DNA from: Ardenticatena maritima | GTDB lineage: Bacteria; Chloroflexota; Anaerolineae; Ardenticatenales; Ardenticatenaceae | Reading direction: 5' to 3' | Length of the DNA: 64,000 nucleotides | NCBI RefSeq assembly: GCF_001306175.1 | Contig: NZ_LGKN01000006.1 | Coordinates: 310,001 to 374,000 of the forward strand | Part shown: positions 42,443 through 50,803 of the stretch, piece after piece | Layout: each line of letters opens with the position of its first letter | Numbering within the stretch: the stretch's first letter is position 1 | The notes under the pieces: generated by a model | Seen by the model: the letters and a program-made list of their open reading frames with translations, nothing else | Databases searched by the model: none | What the model was told of the DNA's origin: nothing | Program-made: the position numbers and the translations under genes

Positions 42443-43684
42443 GTGAAGGTTTGCTTGCTGGCTTCAACGTATCCCCGTTTTCCGGGGGATGGTGCGGGGC
42501 GCTTTATGCACTCCATCGCTGAAGCACTGGTGCGCCAAGGGCATGACGTACATGCTGTCATCCCGTATCACCCCGCTATTCGCCCACAGCCCGGTGTCGT
42601 CCAGATTCACCCATTCCGGTATATCTGGCCAGATCGCTGGGCGATCATGGGATATGCGCAAGCCATGCACAGCGATAGAGCCCTCAACAAAGGCGCATAT
42701 CTCCTCGCTCCGCTTTTCTTCGCCAGCGCCTTCTACAAACTGCTTCGGTTGCATGCTATTCATCACTTTGACATTATCCACGCCCATTGGGTCATCCCTA
42801 ACGCACCAATGGCGGCTTTGTTCTCACGCTTGAAAAATGTTCCACTCATCATCACCCTGCACGGGTCGGACATCTTTGTCGCACGTAAAAATGCGCTCTT
42901 GGGCGCAATAGCTGGCGCATGCTTCAAACAAGCCAGTGCCGTCACGGCTTGTAGCCCGCAACTGTATGAAGGTGCATTGGCACTTGGCGCCAGCCCTCAA
43001 CGAACCCACCTCCTGCTATGGGGGGCGGATCCTGAGCGATTCGACCCGCAACGTGCCCCTTCGCAGATATCACTGCGTGAAAAACTTGGATTACCGTCGC
43101 ATGCCCCCATTGTGTTGAGTTTAGGGCGTCTCGTGAAGAAAAAAGGGGTCGAATATCTTGTGCAAGCCATTCCCTATGTGCGCGAGCATATCCCCGATGT
43201 TTTGGTTGTTATTGCAGGCGACGGTCCGGAACGCTCACACCTCGCACAATTGGCTCTTCATCTGGGTGTACAAGCGCATGTGCACTTCGTAGGGGCTGTA
43301 CCATGGCATGAAGTGCCTGCGTATTTGCACACTTGCGATGTGTTCGTTGTCCCATCGGTCGTGGATGAAAGCGGCAATCTGGATGGACTACCGACCACCA
43401 TTCTCGAAGCGATGGCGGCTGCAAAACCCGTTGTGGCAACTGATGTTGCCGGCATTCCTCTCGTTGTAGAACACGAAAAAAACGGCTTACTTGTGCCGCA
43501 ACGCGACCCACAAGCTCTGGCAACAGCCCTAGTTGACTTGTTGCGTCATGCAGACAAACGTCACCGCCTTGGTATAGCGGCTCGCCAACGGGTGGAAGTA
43601 GAGCTCAATTGGGATAACGTCGCACGCTTTTTTACGGGGTTGTACAACGAGGCAGTACGAGGTCAATCTCATGCCCATGTTTGA
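42443..43684 (+). CDS. Family-4 glycosyltransferase
   Basis: A GT-B enzyme of about 413 residues. VKVCLLASTYPRFPGDGAGRF is the acceptor-side start, PIVLSLGRLVKKKGVEYLV the donor-side domain start, and VPSVVDESGNLDGLPTTILE the substrate block, ending with EAMAAAKPVVATDV. I prefer the GTG at 42443, 7 bases after GAGG; a GTG at 42431 touches the typA stop. It opens a plus-strand cluster of overlapping glycosyltransferase and methyltransferase genes whose base composition is visibly lower in GC than typA. It overlaps the next gene by 14 bases. Confidence 0.87.
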   Translation: MKVCLLASTYPRFPGDGAGRFMHSIAEALVRQGHDVHAVIPYHPAIRPQPGVVQIHPFRYIWPDRWAIMGYAQAMHSDRALNKGAYLLAPLFFASAFYKLLRLHAIHHFDIIHAHWVIPNAPMAALFSRLKNVPLIITLHGSDIFVARKNALLGAIAGACFKQASAVTACSPQLYEGALALGASPQRTHLLLWGADPERFDPQRAPSQISLREKLGLPSHAPIVLSLGRLVKKKGVEYLVQAIPYVREHIPDVLVVIAGDGPERSHLAQLALHLGVQAHVHFVGAVPWHEVPAYLHTCDVFVVPSVVDESGNLDGLPTTILEAMAAAKPVVATDVAGIPLVVEHEKNGLLVPQRDPQALATALVDLLRHADKRHRLGIAARQRVEVELNWDNVARFFTGLYNEAVRGQSHAHV

Positions 43685-44387
43685 ACAAGCGTATGCACCA
43701 CGCTGGCGCAAAGCGCTCAAAATCAAAACGATTTTGCAAGATGCATATCCCAACGATCTTCGCCAAGCCAGGGTGCTGGACATTGGTTGCGGCAATGGCG
43801 CCATCACAAACGCTCTCGCTCCCGATGTTGCCACTATTGTGGGGACGGACATTGATGGAACGCTCATCGCTGAAGCGTATGCACATGCGGCGCCCAACGC
43901 TACATTTTTACAGAGTGATGGAGCAGCGCTCCCATTTGCTGATGAACAATTCGACATTGTGATATGTGCGCAAGTGTACGAACATGCGCATGACCGCCCA
44001 GCCCTTGTACGCGAAATTGAACGCGTATTACGTCCGGGGGGATATTGTTTCTTCAGTGGTCCCAACAAACTTGCTGTTTTGGAAGAGCACTATTGGCTTC
44101 CCTTTCTCTCCTGGTTGCCGCAATCTATTGCAGATGCCTATGTACGCATCACAGGACGAGGAGATGAATATGACGTTTGGCCAATGACGTACTGGCAATT
44201 ACGCCAGCTATGGCGCCGCTTTACAATCCTTGACTATACCCCCAAGCTCTTGCATGCACCGCAGCGATTTGGCGTCGAAGACGAGTTGGGACGTCTGCAT
44301 ATCCTGACACGCCTACCTTTTGCTTTTTGGCGATTTATGGCACCTTTTCTGCCAAATTTCAACTGGGTGTTGGTGAAACAATCATGA
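43671..44387 (+). CDS. SAM-dependent methyltransferase (class I)
   Basis: The 238 residues hold a Rossmann-fold methyltransferase: VLDIGCGNGAITNAL is motif I binding SAM, GTDIDGTLI the acidic loop, and FDIVICAQVYEHAHD with LVREIERVLRPGGYC motifs typical of Methyltransf_11. GAGG is 8 bases before the ATG. The gene overlaps its neighbours on both sides. Being inside a glycan cluster, it may methylate a sugar or a lipid carrier; the substrate is not evident. Confidence 0.86.
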   Translation: MPMFEQAYAPRWRKALKIKTILQDAYPNDLRQARVLDIGCGNGAITNALAPDVATIVGTDIDGTLIAEAYAHAAPNATFLQSDGAALPFADEQFDIVICAQVYEHAHDRPALVREIERVLRPGGYCFFSGPNKLAVLEEHYWLPFLSWLPQSIADAYVRITGRGDEYDVWPMTYWQLRQLWRRFTILDYTPKLLHAPQRFGVEDELGRLHILTRLPFAFWRFMAPFLPNFNWVLVKQS

Positions 44388-45196
44388 GTACGCCAAACGA
44401 TTTACAACCACCAGCAGTGCCGCCCGAAAAATATACACGCGATTATTTTGAGCAATGGTGCCACGGGGCGGATGAGTTCCGCACAAGTGGGGGAACACTT
44501 CTCCCCAAACGCTTACGCATTCCGCTCGATATTGCTAACGTCCAAACCCACCATCGTGTACTTGATATTGGCTGCGGGCGTGGCGAAGTCGCTTTGCACT
44601 GCGCCCAACGTGGTGCGCTCGTGTGGAGCATTGATTACGCCGCCGCGGCAATTGAATTAGCAGAAGAATCTCTCGCGCATGTGGAAAGCAGCGTGCGCAC
44701 ACGTATCAAATTGATGCAAGCAGATGCACGCGCCTTGCCTTTCGATGACGCAAGTATGGATGTTGCCTTCATGCTAGATGTTGTCGAACATTTGACACCG
44801 CCCGAACTCGATCAAGCACTGCAAGAAGTGTGGCGTGTTCTCCGGCCAGGCGGCATTCTCATCGTCCATACCATGCCCAATTTGTGGTACTACGCCGTCG
44901 GATACCAGCTGTACCGATTGGTACAATGCATACGTGGTGTGCATCTGCCAGCCGACCCACGCGATCGCTGGCCATTCAAAGACGTACACGTGAATGAACA
45001 GACCCCCCTCTCACTCTGGCGCACGCTCCGCCGCAATGGTTTCATCACGCGGGTTTGGTTGCAAAGCACCCAATCATATGCGTATGAGTCCAATCCGATC
45101 GTACGCCTAGGTATGGAAACCTTCGTGCGAATCCCCTTCATCAATTTGGTGTTTTGCAACGATATTTTTGCACTCGCCCGTAAACCAGGAGTATAA
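44384..45196 (+). CDS. SAM-dependent methyltransferase (class I)
   Basis: A 270-residue protein with motif I at VLDIGCGRGEVALHC, the acidic loop in WSIDYAAAAI and later VAFMLDVVEHLTPPEL, VWRVLRPGGIL. The C-terminal 100 residues form an extra domain. The ATG overlaps the previous stop as ATGA, which is why the longer reading upstream is rejected. It resembles the previous gene in type only, so the two may methylate different positions of the same glycan. Specificity unknown. Confidence 0.86.
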   Translation: MSTPNDLQPPAVPPEKYTRDYFEQWCHGADEFRTSGGTLLPKRLRIPLDIANVQTHHRVLDIGCGRGEVALHCAQRGALVWSIDYAAAAIELAEESLAHVESSVRTRIKLMQADARALPFDDASMDVAFMLDVVEHLTPPELDQALQEVWRVLRPGGILIVHTMPNLWYYAVGYQLYRLVQCIRGVHLPADPRDRWPFKDVHVNEQTPLSLWRTLRRNGFITRVWLQSTQSYAYESNPIVRLGMETFVRIPFINLVFCNDIFALARKPGV

Positions 45197-45200
45197 GCCC

Positions 45201-46313
45201 ATGCGGATTGCTATTGAAGCATTGGGGATTCATTTTTATGGTGGCGGGCGAACAGCCACCATCAATTTACTCCAAGCCCTTTTCGCGCTTGACACGCGCA
45301 ATGAATATCTCTTGTTCCTAAGCCAACCAGAACCAGATTTGTTGGCTCCTCATGTGCGCCAGCACATTGCGCCCGTCAAGAATCGTTTTGCGATGCGCCT
45401 TTGGGCACAAGCCATGTTGCCGAGGCTTACTCGTTCCTGCGATCTCGTGCATTTCGTCAAAAACCTTGGCGTTTTTGGGTTGCGAGTGCCTTTCGTTGTC
45501 ACTGTCTATGACATGACAACTTTGCTTTATCCTGAACTCTTTCCCAAACTCGATGTGTGGTATTGGCGTACCATTGAAAAGCGAACACTTTGGGACGCTG
45601 CAAAAGTTATTGCTATTTCACATCAAACAGCAAGGGACATTCACCATTTCTACGGACTGCCCCTCGATCGTATTGAAGTGATTTACCCAGCCTGTGGGCG
45701 ACATTTCCAACCCGCCTCTCCCGAAGACATCGCCCGTGTGCGTCAGGCATATCGTCTTCCGGAAGCATACGTCCTCCACGTCGGACGAATTGATCCCAAA
45801 AAAAACATTCCCCTTCTAATTGAAGCCTTTGCCCGCTTTCGTCAACAAACAGGCTTTCCTGGTACATTGGTCCTTGTTGGGGAACAATACAAAAAAAAGC
45901 CAGATCTAAGCATTTATGACAAAATCGCCTCACTTCAGCTGAATGATGCCGTCCAACTGCTCGGTCCTGTTCCGGACCAAGATTTGCCGGCTATCTATTC
46001 GGGGGCAACTGTTGCAGCCTTGCCTTCAGTGCATGAAGGGTTTGGGCTTGTTGCGCTGGAAGCCCTCTCGTGTGGGACTCCGTTGATTGTGAACCAGGCC
46101 GGCGCCGTAACCGAGGTTGTTGCAGATGCTGCGCTTATCATGGAAGAAAGCACCCCAGAATGTTTAGCGCAATTACTTGAACACGTTTGGCGTTCGCCCG
46201 ATATTCGCGAATCTCTACGTCTTGCGGGACTCAAACGCGCTCAATCTTTTTCGTGGGAAAAAATGGCCCAGCAAACACTGGCCGTGTATGAGGCTGTTGG
46301 GAGACAACGATGA
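45201..46313 (+). CDS. Family-4 glycosyltransferase (WbaZ/mannosyltransferase-like)
   Basis: A 370-residue GT-B enzyme. RIAIEALGIHFYGGGRTATI carries the GGGR acceptor-side loop. YVLHVGRIDPKKNIPLLIEA begins the donor-side domain, and ALPSVHEGFGLVALEALSCG holds the E-x7-E donor site. Its style (IDPKKNI and SVHEGFG) resembles mannosyl- or rhamnosyltransferases of O-antigen clusters. AGGAG lies 9 bases before the ATG at 45201. It overlaps the following methyltransferase as ATGA. Confidence 0.88.
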   Translation: MRIAIEALGIHFYGGGRTATINLLQALFALDTRNEYLLFLSQPEPDLLAPHVRQHIAPVKNRFAMRLWAQAMLPRLTRSCDLVHFVKNLGVFGLRVPFVVTVYDMTTLLYPELFPKLDVWYWRTIEKRTLWDAAKVIAISHQTARDIHHFYGLPLDRIEVIYPACGRHFQPASPEDIARVRQAYRLPEAYVLHVGRIDPKKNIPLLIEAFARFRQQTGFPGTLVLVGEQYKKKPDLSIYDKIASLQLNDAVQLLGPVPDQDLPAIYSGATVAALPSVHEGFGLVALEALSCGTPLIVNQAGAVTEVVADAALIMEESTPECLAQLLEHVWRSPDIRESLRLAGLKRAQSFSWEKMAQQTLAVYEAVGRQR

Positions 46314-47029
46314 AAACGCAACAACGCGCACACACAAAAGAAGAAATCATTGCAACATACAATGCGATGTACACTCAACCAGGCAAATTACGCGACGCCG
46401 CAGCCTTGTATCGCTGGGTGCTTGACCTGCTATCACCTCAAAAAGGTGCACAACTCCTGGATGTCGCATGTGGTGAAGGGGTCCTTGTGCGCCTCGCAGA
46501 AGCTCGCGGGGTTCATGCAATCGGTATAGATGTTGCATGGCGCGCGGCCATCATTGCGCAACAAAGTACGTGCGGGCGCATTATAGTTGGCGAAGGAGAA
46601 GCACTACCCTTCCCAGACGCAACATTTGATTTTGTCACCAACTTAGGCAGTCTCGAACACTTCATTGATCCCGAACAAGGTGTACAAGAGATGCGGCGCG
46701 TGCTCAAACCTGGTGGAGTGGCTGCCGTTCTTCTTCCAAATAGTTATTACCTCGCCGACATTATCTGGCATGTGTGGCGTACTGGATATGGCCCCAATCA
46801 TAAACAGCCACTCGAACGCTTTGCAACCTTCGGTGAGTGGCGCGATATGCTCGAAGCAGGTGGATTCCATGTTGAAAAAGGTCTGAAATACAATTTTTTG
46901 TTTCCACGTTCACGTGAAGATTGGCAATGGTATTTTCAACATCCACGCAAGTTTCTTTATCTGGCCGTAGCGCCTTTGATGCCGTTTCATCTTTCATACA
47001 GTTTTCTTTACATTTGCCGCGCCCTATGA
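46310..47029 (+). CDS. SAM-dependent methyltransferase (class I)
   Basis: A 239-residue methyltransferase: LLDVACGEGVLVRLA is motif I, followed by GIDVAWRAAII, FDFVTNLGSLEHFIDPEQG and MRRVLKPGGVAAVL. It resembles Methyltransf_11 enzymes that alkylate glycans or lipids. Start and stop both overlap the neighbours in ATGA junctions, so it belongs to the same message. The C-terminal part contains hydrophobic residues near the end (FHLSYSFLYI) that may touch the membrane. Confidence 0.85.
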   Translation: MKTQQRAHTKEEIIATYNAMYTQPGKLRDAAALYRWVLDLLSPQKGAQLLDVACGEGVLVRLAEARGVHAIGIDVAWRAAIIAQQSTCGRIIVGEGEALPFPDATFDFVTNLGSLEHFIDPEQGVQEMRRVLKPGGVAAVLLPNSYYLADIIWHVWRTGYGPNHKQPLERFATFGEWRDMLEAGGFHVEKGLKYNFLFPRSREDWQWYFQHPRKFLYLAVAPLMPFHLSYSFLYICRAL

Positions 47030-47961
47030 AACGCCAACACGTTTTGAAGCGTTTTGCTTTCCCTTTTGTATCCCGCCAATCTCTGCGACGTATTGCGCAA
47101 GGATTTGTTCTCCTTGCCAGTCTGCTCTACCTCGCACATAACCTCCAGCCCTTACTGCAATATGGCTGGACATTTACGTGGCGCTGGTCGTTTTTGGCAC
47201 TAGCATGGACATTCACATTTGCCGCAATCTGGCTAGGAGCCATTGGCTGGTGGCACATGTTACGTGCGCTCCTTCCTGCGCCACAAATTTCATTACTTCA
47301 AGCTGCGGACATCCACTTGAAATCTAACCTGGCCAAATACCTGCCAGGTTATGCCTGGCAACTGGTTGGCAAAGCGTATTTAGCGCGGGCGCAGGCTGTT
47401 CCGCCCAAAGTGTTGAGTTTTGCCATGACTCTGGAATTGGGCGCCATCCTAGGTTCAGGGGCTGTTTTGGCTGCCGGCACGAGTTTCTTCTATTCATTTC
47501 CATTGCCCACATCACTTCTTGTCTTCATTCGTGCGGTAGGAGGTATTGCCTTCATCCTCCTCATCACATTGCCTTTCTTGTGGTCGATTGTCTTACATAA
47601 ATGGGAGATTCCCAACCTCTCCATGCAACGCTACTGGCTTGCCGTGCTTGCCATGGCGACAGGATGGCTTTGCTTTGGCATAGGTTTTTGGGCACTGGCA
47701 GCAACATTACAACCTGTTGCCTTGAATATGCTGCCTCATTTCATTTTCATAGTCGTTGGCGCGTTCTCAGTCAGCCTGGCTGTTTTATTCGTTCCAGGTG
47801 GTATTGGCGTGCGCGAAAGTGTCATCACCTTTTTACTCTCACCACTTTTAGGGGCTTCGGCTGCTGTCATGGTCGCAACACTTTCGCGCATTCTCCTCAT
47901 AACTGGCGAATGCGTGGCTGTAGCCTCACTTCTTCCTTGGCGCTCGTCCAAAAGCACCTAA
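47026..47961 (+). CDS. Lysylphosphatidylglycerol synthase/flippase-like membrane protein (UPF0104)
   Basis: A 311-residue membrane protein with about eight hydrophobic helices. LLYLAHNLQPLLQ, then SFLALAWTFTFAAIWLGAIG and LFVPGGIGVRESVITF match the UPF0104/AglD-like family that shares the MprF flippase domain. Members have been linked to moving lipid-linked compounds or to lipid-linked glycosyl transfer. It lacks the MprF synthase domain. The ATG overlaps the preceding methyltransferase. I infer a role in moving or finishing a lipid-linked glycan at the membrane; this is not proven. Confidence 0.8.
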   Translation: MKRQHVLKRFAFPFVSRQSLRRIAQGFVLLASLLYLAHNLQPLLQYGWTFTWRWSFLALAWTFTFAAIWLGAIGWWHMLRALLPAPQISLLQAADIHLKSNLAKYLPGYAWQLVGKAYLARAQAVPPKVLSFAMTLELGAILGSGAVLAAGTSFFYSFPLPTSLLVFIRAVGGIAFILLITLPFLWSIVLHKWEIPNLSMQRYWLAVLAMATGWLCFGIGFWALAATLQPVALNMLPHFIFIVVGAFSVSLAVLFVPGGIGVRESVITFLLSPLLGASAAVMVATLSRILLITGECVAVASLLPWRSSKST

Positions 47962-48009
47962 TCCTCTTCCTCACCCATCAATACTCCTGGTAATACTCCG
48001 CATGTGGTA

Positions 48010-48038
48010 TTGTTTTTGACACATAAAAACGATATAGT
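48010..48038 (+). promoter_or_regulatory. Promoter of the repeat-protein gene
   Basis: TTGTTT at 48010-48015 and TATAGT at 48033-48038 are 17 bases apart, with a transcription start expected near 48045. This AT-rich gap separates the repeat-protein gene from the glycan operon. Confidence 0.55.
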
Positions 48039-48043
48039 GTCAA
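48016..48043. promoter_or_regulatory. Inverted repeat across the promoter of the repeat-protein gene
   Basis: TTGACAC at 48016-48022 and GTGTCAA at 48037-48043 are perfect 7-base inverted repeats 14 bases apart. They lie within the spacer and over the end of the -10 box, a position where a dimeric regulator could block or help RNA polymerase. Confidence 0.45.
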
Positions 48044-48085
48044 TACCCGTTGTTAACCAATTGATCTTTTTGAGGAGGTTTTCGC

Positions 48086-49534
48086 ATGACTAAATTATCT
48101 CGTTTGCTGGCGCTCACGTTGGCGTTGGCGCTTGTGCTCGGCGTTGGGTATGCCGCCTATGCCGCTGGGCCTGCTGGTTCCTGGGCAAGCGGTATCGCCT
48201 GTGTCAACCTGGATAGCGCCAATGATGCTTCAATTACCCTGACGTTCTACCCACAAGATAGTGGTTCAGCCGCACTCAGCTACGCGGACACGATTCCTGC
48301 TGGTGCCAGCAAGAACTACTACACACCCTCTACGCCGCCAGGCGTTCCCAGTGGGTTCTTGGGGTCGGTTGTCGTTGCATCGAGCACTCCTGTTTCGTGC
48401 AGCGTGAATACGCAAAAGCAAAGCGCCGGCACCCAAAGCGACCCCTATCGCATTGGTACAAGTGCGGGCGTCTCAGAGGCCGAAGCCGCCCCCACGATGT
48501 ACGCTCCACAAGTGATGAAAAACCTTGCTGGCTGGAATTCGTACATCGCCGTCCAGAACACAGATTCGGTTGATACCAGCGTGACAGTCACATACAAAGA
48601 TGCCAATGGGAATACAGTCGCTGGTGCGACCGAAACCGTTACTATCCCGGCACAAAGCACCCACATCTTTTACCAGGACAGCAACGCTGGTCTGCCCAAT
48701 AATTTCATTGGCGCGGCCACCATTTCGGCTGACAACGGCACATCGAAATTGGCCGTGGTGGTCAACTTCTACAACGACGGCTCCACCTCCAGCAAAGCAC
48801 AACTGCACTCGTACAACGGCTTTGCCAGCGGCGCCAACACGCTCTATGTACCGCGCGTTGTACGCAACTTCTACGGCTACAACAGCGGTCTGAGTATCCA
48901 AAACATTGGCGCGAGCGACACAACGGTGAAAGTGACCTTCAACTTCGCGGGCAACACCTATACGTATACATCCGGCGCTATTGCACCTGGAGCCGCTCTC
49001 GCCATTTATGCACCCAATATGTCCGAGTTGAGCGGTGTGGACAGCCTGCCGCAAAGCCAGCGCTTTGGTAGCGCCGTGATCGAAGTGCTGTCGGGTGGTC
49101 CCGTTGTTGCGATCGTCAACGAAGATAATCGCGGTGGAGCGGGTGTCCCCGCCGAACGCGCTGGTCAGGGTTCGACGTACAATGCTATCCCCGCCGGCTC
49201 GGAAACGAACACGGTCTTCTTTGCCCAGATTGCACGTAACGCGGGTGGCGTCTTCTCGGGTGGTTTCCAAGTTGCCAACACCACGAGCACCAATGGGACT
49301 TGCAGCATCTCGTATGCGGGCGCTTCAGCCGCTGATGAAACCGGCGTCTCCTTGCCGGCAAATGGCTCGATTGCTCGCTATGCTCCCAGCGTCGCCAACC
49401 TGCCCGATGGCTTCAACGGTGCAGTAACGGTCACCTGTGATGTGCCAATCGTTGGTATCTCGAACTTGGCTGTCAATCCAGGTTCGGGGCGCTACGGTGA
49501 CAGTTTCACCCAGGGCAACGGTCTCAACCAATAA
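48086..49534 (+). CDS. Exported protein with four tandem beta-sandwich repeats
   Basis: The 482 residues begin with a signal peptide (LLALTLALALVLGVGYAAYA). The mature protein is built from four related repeats of about 90-110 residues at roughly 28-115, 136-235, 248-350 and 370-480. Each runs from a hydrophobic strand with N-x-D/G, to a VTVTY or ITLTF strand, an IPAG/APGA turn and a GFxGS or NFIGAA strand. The composition is rich in Ser, Thr, Ala, Gly and Asn with few Lys. No catalytic motif or anchor is visible. A strong AGGAGG, its own promoter and a very stable terminator suggest high expression. I infer a secreted or cell-surface structural protein. Confidence 0.75.
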   Translation: MTKLSRLLALTLALALVLGVGYAAYAAGPAGSWASGIACVNLDSANDASITLTFYPQDSGSAALSYADTIPAGASKNYYTPSTPPGVPSGFLGSVVVASSTPVSCSVNTQKQSAGTQSDPYRIGTSAGVSEAEAAPTMYAPQVMKNLAGWNSYIAVQNTDSVDTSVTVTYKDANGNTVAGATETVTIPAQSTHIFYQDSNAGLPNNFIGAATISADNGTSKLAVVVNFYNDGSTSSKAQLHSYNGFASGANTLYVPRVVRNFYGYNSGLSIQNIGASDTTVKVTFNFAGNTYTYTSGAIAPGAALAIYAPNMSELSGVDSLPQSQRFGSAVIEVLSGGPVVAIVNEDNRGGAGVPAERAGQGSTYNAIPAGSETNTVFFAQIARNAGGVFSGGFQVANTTSTNGTCSISYAGASAADETGVSLPANGSIARYAPSVANLPDGFNGAVTVTCDVPIVGISNLAVNPGSGRYGDSFTQGNGLNQ

Positions 49535-49557
49535 CCCTGTCACCGGTACCGACATGG

Positions 49558-49591
49558 CAACAGGCCACCCCGTAAACGGGGTGGCCTGTTG
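49558..49591 (+). terminator. Very stable hairpin after the repeat-protein gene
   Basis: A perfect 15-base stem (CAACAGGCCACCCCG with its complement) with a TAAA loop. It follows the stop by 24 bases. The T run is poor (GATTGTCAATCTC), but the stem is long enough to end transcription or protect the mRNA. Confidence 0.7.
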
Positions 49592-49671
49592 ATTGTCAAT
49601 CTCTTAAACTCATGCTATTGTCGCCGCTATGCACAAACCCCACACCAAAAAATAAATCGTCAAGGTGGCAT

Positions 49672-50145
49672 ATGCAACGACAATACAAACTTTCTAGCAT
49701 TATTTGCATACTTTTTTTACTGATAGCATGTCAGGCAAAGACAACATCTGTCCCGACAAAAACAACCAGTAGTGAGCCACAAAATACGTTTGTTGTTCCC
49801 ACACCCACACAAAAAACCGGCGTCGTTACGGGTCAATTACTGACACCTGGTCCTGGGGGACAACCCTACATCGCGACGCTCTATCTCGCAACATTTGTGT
49901 ATCCGCAGGGGAACGCAGAAGCCCCGCCACTCATCTCATTTTCAGAAGAAACCTCCTTGCAAGGCGTACAGGATCCCACAACCGGCCGTTTCTATTTTGC
50001 TGATGTCCCCCCAGGAAAATACGCTATCATTATCTGGACGCCGGTTGTCAGTATGCCACTTCGCGATGCCGAATCGAACACAGAAATTACGTTTGAAGTC
50101 AAAGCCGGGGAAGTAACAGACTTGGGAGTCATTGCAATTCCATGA
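49672..50145 (+). CDS. Small lipoprotein with a beta-rich domain
   Basis: A 157-residue protein with a lipobox: the hydrophobic helix IICILFLLIAC ends in the lipidated cysteine 20. A Thr/Ser-rich linker with SVPTKTTSSEPQNTFVVPTP leads to a carboxypeptidase-regulatory-like beta domain (GVVTGQLLTPGPGGQPY, then GRFYFADVPPGKYAIIIW). Such domains often bind or display sugars or proteins; the function here is unknown. AAGGTGG precedes the ATG at 49672. It overlaps the next methyltransferase as ATGA, so the two share a message. Confidence 0.75.
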   Translation: MQRQYKLSSIICILFLLIACQAKTTSVPTKTTSSEPQNTFVVPTPTQKTGVVTGQLLTPGPGGQPYIATLYLATFVYPQGNAEAPPLISFSEETSLQGVQDPTTGRFYFADVPPGKYAIIIWTPVVSMPLRDAESNTEITFEVKAGEVTDLGVIAIP

Positions 50146-50801
50146 GTTGGTTGAAAAAGATATATCTGGATCCCGCAAGCCAACATGAAGAATCCTGGAA
50201 AACTGCTTTGGCACAACTGGCACAACGCCCAGGCATTCTTCTAGATTTAGGCGGGGGCACTCCTTTTCAAGGGTACATTCGCGCTGAGATGATTGGCCCC
50301 CAAACAGACTATTTTTCTCTCGATATTCGCGAATCGGCCGCGCCACACATTGTAGGCGATGTAATGTGTTTGCCCTTTCGAGATGAAAGTGTGGATAACA
50401 TTCTTTGTAATGCTGTTTTGGAGCATATTCCCAATCCCCAACAGGCAATTGATGAAATGTACCGTGTGCTGAAACCTGGTGGCTCTGCTTACGTTGGTGT
50501 ACCCTTCATTTACCCATATCATGACGATATTGATTATTTTCGCTTTTCCGATACAGCTTTGCAGCATATGTTTTCACATTTTCGGGATGTTCGTATTGAA
50601 CCAATGGGCGATTATGTTTTCACGACCACACTTTTTTTGACCGGATTTACATTCCCCATCGCCATGCACCTTGGATGGCTCACAAACCCGCTCCGTTGGA
50701 TATTGAAAACAAGCCAGCGCATCACTGGCACCTTCCAACGGCGCTATCAACGTGGCTTAACACGCAGTCCTGTGGGCTGGTACGTGTACGCCACAAAATA
50801 A
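50142..50801 (+). CDS. SAM-dependent methyltransferase (class I), reduced motif I
   Basis: A 219-residue methyltransferase of the Methyltransf_11 type. LLDLGGGTPFQGYIRAEM is motif I with G-G-G in place of GxGxG, then VDNILCNAVLEHIPNPQQ and MYRVLKPGGSAYVGVP. These small, wide-pocket enzymes often act on lipid-linked glycans. It is translationally coupled to the lipoprotein gene. It is the last gene of the AT-rich plus-strand cluster and converges on the histidine-kinase fusion gene, whose stop lies 2 bases away. Confidence 0.82.
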   Translation: MSWLKKIYLDPASQHEESWKTALAQLAQRPGILLDLGGGTPFQGYIRAEMIGPQTDYFSLDIRESAAPHIVGDVMCLPFRDESVDNILCNAVLEHIPNPQQAIDEMYRVLKPGGSAYVGVPFIYPYHDDIDYFRFSDTALQHMFSHFRDVRIEPMGDYVFTTTLFLTGFTFPIAMHLGWLTNPLRWILKTSQRITGTFQRRYQRGLTRSPVGWYVYATK

Positions 50802-50803
50802 TC

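Noticed and set aside
49558-49591. The long perfect inverted repeat considered as a transposon end or part of a repeat family
   Set aside because: I saw no second copy and no transposase; its place right after a stop codon fits a terminator better.
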